From positions 1 through 7,342 of the forward strand of contig JAUUNJ010000122.1 in NCBI GenBank assembly GCA_030844625.1: DNA of 7,342 nucleotides. Reading direction: 5' to 3'. Numbering within the stretch: position 1 is the stretch's first letter; every line of letters starts with the position of its first letter. Made by a program: the position numbers and the translations under genes. Below are positions 1 to 6,815 of the stretch, in pieces. The notes beneath the pieces were generated by a model. It was given only the letters and a program-made list of their open reading frames with translations, was not told the origin of the DNA and searched no databases. The stretch comes from Roseburia sp. GTDB taxonomy: Bacteria > Bacillota > Clostridia > Lachnospirales > Lachnospiraceae.

Positions 1-206
1 AACTGATGCTCATTTTCAGTATTCAAAACATATTTATTAAATACTTTCTCCTCAGACATAACTTTGTCTGTTTTACTATCCCACTTTTTTCTTATATGAA
101 TATTTTGAACAGGCACATGAGTAGCTAAGAAATCAGCTTGTGTACTCGTAACAGTATCAATGCGAATTACTTCACCTATTCTACTTTTTGCAATTTCTGA
201 ATTCAT
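1..206 (-). CDS. dpdH: Probable DpdH, N-terminal 68 residues (gene continues past left edge)
   Basis: An open frame starts with ATG at 206 and runs to the left edge without a stop; it begins MNSEIAKSRIGEVIRIDTVT. The start is well supported: AAGGAG lies 7 nt upstream and the previous gene stops only 3 nt before it. The visible part is hydrophilic, with no signal peptide or membrane segment, and contains a phrase DFLATHVPV at about residues 25-33. The expected ATPase P-loop would lie further on, outside the window, so function cannot be read from these residues. The dpdH name rests mainly on position: in known dpd loci a large ATP-binding protein, DpdH, follows dpdG. The FLATHxP phrase agrees with my recollection of DpdH N-termini, but I could not verify it. 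It could be another restriction-arm component. That a coding region starts here is nearly certain; the name is moderate. Confidence 0.62.
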   Translation of the reverse strand, partial: MNSEIAKSRIGEVIRIDTVTSTQADFLATHVPVQNIHIRKKWDSKTDKVMSEEKVFNKYVLNTENEHQ

Positions 207-209
207 AAG

Positions 210-992
210 CTATCTCCTTACTGTTACATGAGTAACTGTTGATTTAATTGGATGTAGTTCTGCTTCATATAGGAACCACATATCACCACTATCAAGTTTG
301 TGTGATAATTGGATAATTCCTTCATCATGTAATGCTCGTAAACCACTTGACATGGCAAGATTGATTTTCTTATTTCCATCAATATCGGATAATCCTATTT
401 CCGCATACGGCTTTATTGCAGCCACAAAATCAGTAAATGTGTACTCTTCGTTCTTTTTTAAATTGCATACTGTTAAAACGGCTTTTAGATATGTATACAT
501 GTTAGGCAATAAAAGCATATCATGAAGATTACCAAGTCCCAAATATGTAGCCCAGAACCTCCAAGCTCTCATATCATCTTCATACACTGGTTTTCCTATA
601 ACTTTTGACATATGTTCTACTAACGCGGCTTCAGACACTCCTTTAAACTTAAACACTTGTTCATTCATCGATATATATTCTTTTGATACATCAAAGAATA
701 ATCCTTCCGATATTGTATCTATATTGCCCACAATATATTCTCGCATTGAATCATATGATGATACACACTTTGAATCTACTGCCAATGATACATCACCTTC
801 TTTTACGGAAATAAGCCCTAGCTGTTTTGCTGCATCACGAACCGTTCCGAAATATTTTGTTGAACCACCCAAATTCGATGGTTCTAACAACTCTCGCAAA
901 TCGCTTTCCTGCATTGTTCTGCTTTTAATCGCTTGGCAAAGGGCATATACCCTTTCCGGAATTGCAGATGTTTTCATTCTATCTTCAAACAT
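210..992 (-). CDS. dpdG: DpdG-like protein of the dpd DNA-modification restriction arm
   Basis: The product is 260 aa, soluble, and has no signal peptide or transmembrane helix. Residues about 10-72 look like a winged helix: helices at 12-24, 29-36 and 46-59, then a short strand-turn-strand ending near VSLAV. Residues about 185-245 give a second helix-rich segment ending LRALHDEGIIQLS plus a strand pair (DMWFLYEAEL), again winged-helix-like. Between them is an aromatic-rich helical region (RAWRFWATYLGLGNLHDMLL, about 142-161). No catalytic motif is visible, so a DNA-binding or scaffolding role is an inference. The dpdG name comes from its size and its place directly after dpdF; biochemical function in the family is not established to my knowledge. 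The ATG at 992 is preferred because AGAAAGGA lies 9 nt upstream. It starts 4 nt after the dpdF stop. Met6 is a poorer start, being too far from that site. Confidence 0.78.
   Translation of the reverse strand: MFEDRMKTSAIPERVYALCQAIKSRTMQESDLRELLEPSNLGGSTKYFGTVRDAAKQLGLISVKEGDVSLAVDSKCVSSYDSMREYIVGNIDTISEGLFFDVSKEYISMNEQVFKFKGVSEAALVEHMSKVIGKPVYEDDMRAWRFWATYLGLGNLHDMLLLPNMYTYLKAVLTVCNLKKNEEYTFTDFVAAIKPYAEIGLSDIDGNKKINLAMSSGLRALHDEGIIQLSHKLDSGDMWFLYEAELHPIKSTVTHVTVRR
214..219 (-). promoter_or_regulatory. Ribosome binding site of the left-edge gene (dpdH candidate)
   Basis: AAGGAG on the minus strand lies 7 nt before the ATG at 206 and inside the last codons of the preceding dpdG gene. This near-perfect Shine-Dalgarno site fixes the start of the partial gene. 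Because it is read through by ribosomes finishing dpdG, it also suggests coupled translation of the two genes. Confidence 0.8.
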
Positions 993-996
993 ATTT

Positions 997-3471
997 CTAC
1001 ATCCTTTCTATTAAATATTCTTCAAGTACCGGTCCATCAACAATTGATGAAACGGTTTTACCTATTTCATTGCAGAAAATATCTTCTTTGAAAACATGCA
1101 ATAATCGTATTTCGCCGGTTTGTAATGTTTTCCGCAATCTACTAATTTTCTTATATATGCCTAAGTCTTTATTTCCATACAAAACAACAGCATCTCCTGC
1201 AAAGAAATAATAATCTCCATGTTCAACCAACCGAACAAACTCATTCATTCCCAGCAAATTTACATCTGTCCATTCTGAAATGCTATTTAACAAATTAAAA
1301 TAACTGCTTTGGTCATCATCATTTATAATTACAGTTGAAAATCCTCTATTAATTACATTTCCTATTAACTCTGTATTATCACTATCCGCAAATAAAATAG
1401 CCTCATTAGAACTAGCAAACATATTATTCAACTCAACAGAAAAATTTCTTGTTGGAGCCGGAATTTTCTTAACCAACTCAAATCTATTTGGATCTGATTC
1501 AACAATATTCTTATGATTGTCGCAACCAGCACAATATTCTGAAACCATACTATATGTAGAATTAAAGAACATCTCTGACCAACACATTCGCTTTCCAAGC
1601 TTAACAGAACGACTCATGGTCTTAAAATCTCTTTCATTCTTATTCCATTCTTTAGTACGAACGTCTTCTATCAACAGTTTTGTATCCTCCGAAGTCTGCA
1701 GTAATCTTTTATCCAAAATAGATATTCTGATAAAATATACCTGTGTATGAGGATCTACGACCATATCTAAAATCTTAATCAAATTGTATCTTCTTAACAG
1801 AAGAATTACATAGATATTCCACTTTTGATCAACTGTACTGGTATCCTCCGCATAATCCACACTATTATAATTAGGCTTAACAGATGTATCCAAAGTATAT
1901 GAATCTATTCCTCTTGTGGAAGTATGGCTATTAAGCATACTCTCCCATCGTCCAAGAATTTTTTCACTTCCAAGAACTTTGTCAGTCATAACAAATGCCG
2001 ATTCCAAATCCTCTTCTGGATATACACACATCACACTAAGACAAGGAAGACCGTCTCGTCCTCCTCTTCCCAACTCCTGATAATATGCATTGGGATTATC
2101 TGGTACATATAAATGTAAAACTGTTCTGACATCACTTTTATCAACCCCAACTCCAAATGCTGAAGTTGCAATTATAATGTCAAACTTGTTTTCTGACCAC
2201 TCTTCTATAATTCTAGAACGCTCATCAGACTTCGTTTTTCCAGTAAATGTCTCAACATTTGTAATACCTATATCTGCTGCCATTTCCTTAACCTTTTCAG
2301 CTTGATTAGGTCTCATTACATATACTACCATTGGTCGAGGTAAACATCGTAATAATTCTCTTGTTTTTTCATTCTTATCCCGATATGAAGTTGCTGATAC
2401 CAACTCAAATCTTGGTTCTCTTCTTAATGCATCACATCTTATTTCAATCCATTTATCTCCAGAAGCAAACATACTCTGTAAAATCTTAACTGTTGTTCTT
2501 TCGTACGTTGCAGATAATAACACTGTTTTTAATTTAGAATTCTTTTCGTATAAATTATTACGCCAAGGTTCCAAACACTGATAATCAACTCGAAAAAAAT
2601 TACCCCATTCAATTACAATATGTGCTTCGTCTATAATAAGATTTCTTAAATATCCAGCATCATTAGCAGTCTCTATCACTTGTTTAAATACTTCATTCCT
2701 AATAAGTGCTTCAGGAGAAATAAACAATAATCGTAGCTTTCTGTTTTTTATTCTATCTATAATGCTTCTCTTCTCTTCACTTGCTAAATCGCTATAATAA
2801 CAAGCAATTTCTGCTTTGGATGCAACTCGAATATTATCCTTTGCAACTCTAACTTGATCCATTGCTAATGATACAGTTGGTACAACAGTGATGGTCAGTC
2901 CATCCTTTTTTTGATACGCCATAGTTTGTGTAATTAAACTCTTTCCTCCACCTGTTGGCAAAGAAACTAATGCTGTATACCCTTCTGGCATATTAAGTGC
3001 CCCATTAACCGCAAGTTTTTGACGTATTGATTTGAATCTCTGGAACCCCGTTAAACGATATATATTAGGTGTAACCCCAAGAAAATATCTTTCATCTTTT
3101 TTTGGTTCTATATAATCTTCCATGAATCCTTGCTTGATAATATCTACATTGAGATATTCTGGCAAATTTAAGGTTGCATAACAAAGACCTTCTGAGTCGA
3201 TACGGAGTCCATATTTATTATCTGTGATATCAATATCAATAGGTAATCGTACAGCTGTCTGAAAAACAAGCAGATAATTTCTAAGCGAAATCAAAAGGTC
3301 ATCCAGCGATACTCTGTGTGTTCTATAAAAATTCACATACTTAGACAACCTATATGCAGTCATGTATCTATATTTTTCTATTCCGCCTCTTGGACAATTA
3401 TTTGTGCTTATCCCACCTAGTTCATTATCCAAAATTCTTTGTATGCATTCTTGAATCTGCTCTTTAATCAT
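997..3471 (-). CDS. dpdF: DpdF: RecQ-like superfamily 2 DNA helicase
   Basis: This 824-aa protein is a predicted ATP-dependent DNA helicase. The core shows Walker A LPTGGGKS (171-178, Lys177), DEAH (281-284), LLSAT (318-322), ATSAFGVGVD (435-444) and QELGRGGRDG (465-474, arginine finger region). After DEAH comes the RecQ aromatic-rich loop pattern WGxxFRxxY (289-297), which separates it from generic DEAD helicases. A RecQ-type zinc motif follows at Cys630, Cys647, Cys650 and His653. The C-terminal 660-824 looks alpha/beta rather than winged-helix/HRDC. Residues 1-130 match no domain I know. The family assignment is strong. The dpdF name follows from size and the order after dpdE, and it would act in the restriction arm on DNA lacking 7-deazaguanine modification. 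The ATG at 3471 has GAGGA 6 nt upstream and overlaps the end of dpdE by 8 nt. No frameshift or missing motif is seen. Confidence 0.9.
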   Translation of the reverse strand: MIKEQIQECIQRILDNELGGISTNNCPRGGIEKYRYMTAYRLSKYVNFYRTHRVSLDDLLISLRNYLLVFQTAVRLPIDIDITDNKYGLRIDSEGLCYATLNLPEYLNVDIIKQGFMEDYIEPKKDERYFLGVTPNIYRLTGFQRFKSIRQKLAVNGALNMPEGYTALVSLPTGGGKSLITQTMAYQKKDGLTITVVPTVSLAMDQVRVAKDNIRVASKAEIACYYSDLASEEKRSIIDRIKNRKLRLLFISPEALIRNEVFKQVIETANDAGYLRNLIIDEAHIVIEWGNFFRVDYQCLEPWRNNLYEKNSKLKTVLLSATYERTTVKILQSMFASGDKWIEIRCDALRREPRFELVSATSYRDKNEKTRELLRCLPRPMVVYVMRPNQAEKVKEMAADIGITNVETFTGKTKSDERSRIIEEWSENKFDIIIATSAFGVGVDKSDVRTVLHLYVPDNPNAYYQELGRGGRDGLPCLSVMCVYPEEDLESAFVMTDKVLGSEKILGRWESMLNSHTSTRGIDSYTLDTSVKPNYNSVDYAEDTSTVDQKWNIYVILLLRRYNLIKILDMVVDPHTQVYFIRISILDKRLLQTSEDTKLLIEDVRTKEWNKNERDFKTMSRSVKLGKRMCWSEMFFNSTYSMVSEYCAGCDNHKNIVESDPNRFELVKKIPAPTRNFSVELNNMFASSNEAILFADSDNTELIGNVINRGFSTVIINDDDQSSYFNLLNSISEWTDVNLLGMNEFVRLVEHGDYYFFAGDAVVLYGNKDLGIYKKISRLRKTLQTGEIRLLHVFKEDIFCNEIGKTVSSIVDGPVLEEYLIERM
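1513..1584 (-). other. RecQ-type zinc-binding motif CX16CX2CX2H within dpdF
   Basis: Residues Cys630, Cys647, Cys650 and His653 of the helicase follow the spacing CX16CX2CX2(C/H). The zinc site of E. coli RecQ is CX16CX2CX2C, so the spacing is identical with His replacing the last Cys. The segment lies about 160 residues after motif VI, further than in RecQ. Confidence 0.65.
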
Positions 3472-6400
3472 GCGTCTTCCTCACCATTACAAATGCTGCT
3501 GCCTCGAGTTCTACTCTAGTTGTCCTCAATGCTTCAAGCACCGTCTCATAAACCTGTTTTTTCTGTTCAATTTCACCTGCATCTACACCAAAAAACTTAG
3601 CTTGTGCAACTTCTGCATTCAACGTCTGTTCTATACTAGCTGCTGCTTGCTTTAAATTGCTACTAGCTTTCATTTTTTCCTTTACCTGATTTTTGGCTAT
3701 CTTCATTGATGCAGAAACAAAATTTATCCACGTGTCCTCTGGATAAGTTTGTCTAAACCAATCAATATTGGAACAACCATATCTTTCTTTAATATGTAGC
3801 CCATCAGTTTTTACTGATCTCCTACCTAGATGCACTACATACCTTCTAATATCAGATGTTGATTCTCTTGAAACGGCATCAATAAGTTTTAATACCTTAT
3901 CTGTAGGTACATGCTCATACTTTTGTGTACTGATAGGTGTTATGACTTGATCAGCAGAAACATAACTCTTATATTGTCTTATCGCAGTTAAAGGAATCCC
4001 ATTTTCCAATAACAATTGCTCATTGGGATATAAATTCCAAGTATAAACGATTCCTCGCCAATCGAAGTCCGCTTCAAGTGCAAAAGCTGTACAAGTTCCT
4101 TTATATGAATTCATTGCATTATCTACAATACAATCAAAGACCTCATCCCCTGGTGCAAAGAAGTGTAAATAATCATTTTCAATAGAAAGTTCACGATTAA
4201 AGGTTCCTACAATTTCCCTGCTACCTGTAGATGTTTTATTTCCAGTTCTTTCTTCGTATAATTCCCTAACCCTCCTTGAGAAGGCATTTGATGCACGATT
4301 TACATATTCCATCCAATTCGGTGGTATCAACATTGAGTTTTCTGCTGACTTTATAGAGAATGAATTTTCATTAAATCTCACAACACCGTTTTTATTAAAC
4401 TGACCTTTTAATCCTGCAAGATTTGCCCATCCCATCATTGTATTGGCAAACAATTCATTCTCATTAGACGTATAGTAGTGTAAAAGTCTTTTTAGCTCTT
4501 GATTGAGTGTTGCATATATAAACGCTGCTGAATCAAAGTGTTGCTCTTCTCTCACTTCTTTTTCCATTCGCTGTGAAGATTCTATAATCTCATTAATTGC
4601 ATTAGAAATACCATATCGGAAATCACTTGTTACTGCATGAATAATGCTCTCATTGATTTCATTCATAATAATTTCTAATCCACTTAAAGACTGAGTAAAG
4701 ATATTCAATCCTTTATTCCAGAAATTATATAATTCTTCTTCCAAAGTTTCTTTTGCATAAGTTACAACCGAACATACATCTTTATCTGCTGGTCGTCCCA
4801 ATCTGTCTAATCGTCCGATTCTTTGTTCTATAGCATTTGCATCCCAAGGCAGATCAATATGAATTACAAAGTCTGCTCCCTGAAGATTTCTACCTTCGCC
4901 ACCAGTCTCATCACAAAGAAGTATTTTACATTCATCATCATTTTGGAAACGATAAATACTCAATTCCAATTCTTCTTCGTTCATATTTTTGTTAAAGAGT
5001 GCTATCTTTTCTTCTCCAAAATATGCTCTCAATACTTGACCATATTTTTCAAAGGTTTCTGCATAGTTTGTAAATACTACTACTTTTTCCTCATATATTT
5101 CCTGATCAATGAAATCAACTATGCTAAGTATTCTACTTGAATAGTTATATGGCTCTGCTAATACCTTATCAAGCTCTTCAAGCATCCATTCTTCTGCACT
5201 TTGCCATTCCTTTGCATTTTCTTCTACATCCTGATTAATAGCTAATCCGCTTTTTCTTTGCTGCTCAATCTCCTTATTAAACGCCCAAGATGAGCTAAAA
5301 AATGCTGTAAGTAACGGAATATAATGTATTTCAAAATCTTGTGCAGAAATTTCCTGTCCGCTTATCCAATCAACAATAGCTTCATATGTTGTATGCTCGT
5401 AAGTGTTCTTATCTGGATTAAGCTCATATTCGATTTCTCTGACTGTTCTATGTGGAAGTTCCTCTTCCATATACCTACGTCTATTTCTGATAATATTTTT
5501 TTCAAGCTGATAATTCTCGCATACATACAGAAGAGCCTCTTGTATTGCACCCTTACCATAGTCTTCACTCTCCAGATTTATTTCTGATAAAACCTTATCG
5601 AAACCTTCATCCTCAATAAGTCTAGAAATTCTTCTAAGGCCATTTTGTATATCATCAAACAAATCTGTACAATCATCATTTTCTAAAGGATTCTCACCAT
5701 CTTCCAAAGTATCAGCAATATTATCTATATAGTCATCAAAATCCTGTAATACAAGGTATGTACTCTTGGTAATATTTTTTTGTTTTTCTACAAGAGTTTG
5801 AAAATCTTCTATTGAAAAATGGTCATATTTGTCAGGCATAATAAGTTGAAGTAACGCCAAATATGCTTCTTTCTTTTGTTGAACCGGAGTGGCTGATAAC
5901 AACAAAATATTCTCTAAACGCTTACTAAGCGAATGAAAATATGTATATAACCTTTTGTTTGTTAAAAGTTTATGAGCCTCATCCGCTATAACGAAGTCCC
6001 AACGGCTGTTAATATATTTCTCAATATCTTCTTCCGCAATAAGTTCAACATAATTATCATTCACGTTATTTCCTGGTGTTATTTCAAACTTAATGAGTAA
6101 TTCCGCTCTCCACTGTGCTACAAGAGGTCGTGGTACTGCTATTAAAACTCTCTTATTTGAATTATGTAATGTATATACTTTTAAAACAGAGGCAGCCTCA
6201 ATAGTTTTACCCATACCAACTTCATCTGCTAACATCACTCTACAGTTTTTTTCTTGTAAACAACGCATAATAGTTCTGAGCTGGTGTTCTTTTAAAAATA
6301 TCTTACATCCTGCTAATTCTTTGAATCCAAATACTGAATTATCAAGAACTTTTACAGTTTTACTCACGACATTTCTTCCAAAATACCACGCAGGATTCTG

Positions 6401-6799
6401 AAACTCATAACTTCTAAGCTGCTCTGCTGGCGAAATTCTGCCACAATTAAATGGTGCATCTATAACGTCTTCTCTAACTTTTATAACTTTATCTGTAAAT
6501 TCTTCTTTGAGGTAATAGTAATACCATTCATCCTCCTTAAGTGCTGACAATATCTTATATCTATTTCCTCTATAAATAACATAAGATTCTCGATGCAAAG
6601 TACATCTCTTTACATAGTCATATGGTAATTCTGCTTTCTCCGGTATATTCTCATAATAATTTCTAAATCCAAATGGATCTAAAAATGCCACTGTTACATT
6701 TTCTGTAAAATCATCCACTTGAATTATGCGACCTACAATAAAATTTCTTGGGTCATCAAATTCTGCTATTGGACATCTTATGTACATTCCTCTTTCCAA
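3464..6799 (-). CDS. dpdE: DpdE: RapA-like SNF2-family ATPase
   Basis: This 1111-aa protein is a predicted dsDNA-translocating SF2 ATPase. An N-terminal beta-rich region (about 1-115) could be an SH3/Tudor-like barrel. The core then runs: Q-motif-like LKEHQLRT (169-176), Walker A ADEVGMGKT (191-199, Lys198), motif Ia VPRPLVAQW (222-230), DEAH (273-276), LLLSATP (299-305), VVVFTNY (573-579), DETGGEGRNLQGAD (630-643) and EQRIGRLDRLGR (658-669). LADEVGMGKTIEA and the GEGRNLQ/EQRIGRLDR blocks resemble RapA. About 270 residues separate motifs III and IV, a Swi2/Snf2-type insertion. The C-terminal 440 residues hold no known catalytic motif and end in a likely coiled coil (about 1040-1100). The start is TTG at 6799, chosen for the strong AGGGAGG 8 nt upstream. 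The dpdE name is from family, size and being followed by dpdF and dpdG; DISARM DrmD is the main alternative but its partners are absent. Confidence 0.88.
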   Translation of the reverse strand: MERGMYIRCPIAEFDDPRNFIVGRIIQVDDFTENVTVAFLDPFGFRNYYENIPEKAELPYDYVKRCTLHRESYVIYRGNRYKILSALKEDEWYYYYLKEEFTDKVIKVREDVIDAPFNCGRISPAEQLRSYEFQNPAWYFGRNVVSKTVKVLDNSVFGFKELAGCKIFLKEHQLRTIMRCLQEKNCRVMLADEVGMGKTIEAASVLKVYTLHNSNKRVLIAVPRPLVAQWRAELLIKFEITPGNNVNDNYVELIAEEDIEKYINSRWDFVIADEAHKLLTNKRLYTYFHSLSKRLENILLLSATPVQQKKEAYLALLQLIMPDKYDHFSIEDFQTLVEKQKNITKSTYLVLQDFDDYIDNIADTLEDGENPLENDDCTDLFDDIQNGLRRISRLIEDEGFDKVLSEINLESEDYGKGAIQEALLYVCENYQLEKNIIRNRRRYMEEELPHRTVREIEYELNPDKNTYEHTTYEAIVDWISGQEISAQDFEIHYIPLLTAFFSSSWAFNKEIEQQRKSGLAINQDVEENAKEWQSAEEWMLEELDKVLAEPYNYSSRILSIVDFIDQEIYEEKVVVFTNYAETFEKYGQVLRAYFGEEKIALFNKNMNEEELELSIYRFQNDDECKILLCDETGGEGRNLQGADFVIHIDLPWDANAIEQRIGRLDRLGRPADKDVCSVVTYAKETLEEELYNFWNKGLNIFTQSLSGLEIIMNEINESIIHAVTSDFRYGISNAINEIIESSQRMEKEVREEQHFDSAAFIYATLNQELKRLLHYYTSNENELFANTMMGWANLAGLKGQFNKNGVVRFNENSFSIKSAENSMLIPPNWMEYVNRASNAFSRRVRELYEERTGNKTSTGSREIVGTFNRELSIENDYLHFFAPGDEVFDCIVDNAMNSYKGTCTAFALEADFDWRGIVYTWNLYPNEQLLLENGIPLTAIRQYKSYVSADQVITPISTQKYEHVPTDKVLKLIDAVSRESTSDIRRYVVHLGRRSVKTDGLHIKERYGCSNIDWFRQTYPEDTWINFVSASMKIAKNQVKEKMKASSNLKQAAASIEQTLNAEVAQAKFFGVDAGEIEQKKQVYETVLEALRTTRVELEAAAFVMVRKTHD

Positions 6800-6807
6800 A
6801 AGCTCAA

Positions 6808-6815
6808 CCTCCCTT
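6808..6815 (-). promoter_or_regulatory. Strong ribosome binding site deciding the TTG start of dpdE
   Basis: AAGGGAGG on the minus strand sits 8 nt before TTG at 6799. The first in-frame ATG, at 6787, would be 20 nt from it, too far for normal use. The site overlaps the TAA of the upstream gene (6814-6816), so translation of dpdE is probably coupled to that of its neighbour. Confidence 0.75.

Noticed and set aside
997..3471. Housekeeping RecQ
   Set aside because: It has a long N-terminal extension, a displaced zinc motif, no recognisable HRDC domain, and sits in an operon with a RapA-like ATPase.
4823..5140. Plus-strand open frame of 105 aa inside dpdE
   Set aside because: It lies antisense to the conserved helicase motifs IV-VI, is rich in Phe/Ile/Tyr as expected of antisense AT-rich DNA, and has no ribosome site I could identify. 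The other plus-strand frames were dismissed for the same reason.
5362..5568. Second minus-strand frame of 68 aa within dpdE
   Set aside because: It is an out-of-frame shadow of an intact gene with no domain or credible start signal.
3464..6799. SNF2-like protein as DISARM DrmD
   Set aside because: DISARM would have DrmA, DrmB and a methylase nearby. Here the next genes are a RecQ-like helicase and a DpdG-like protein, which fit the dpd order.
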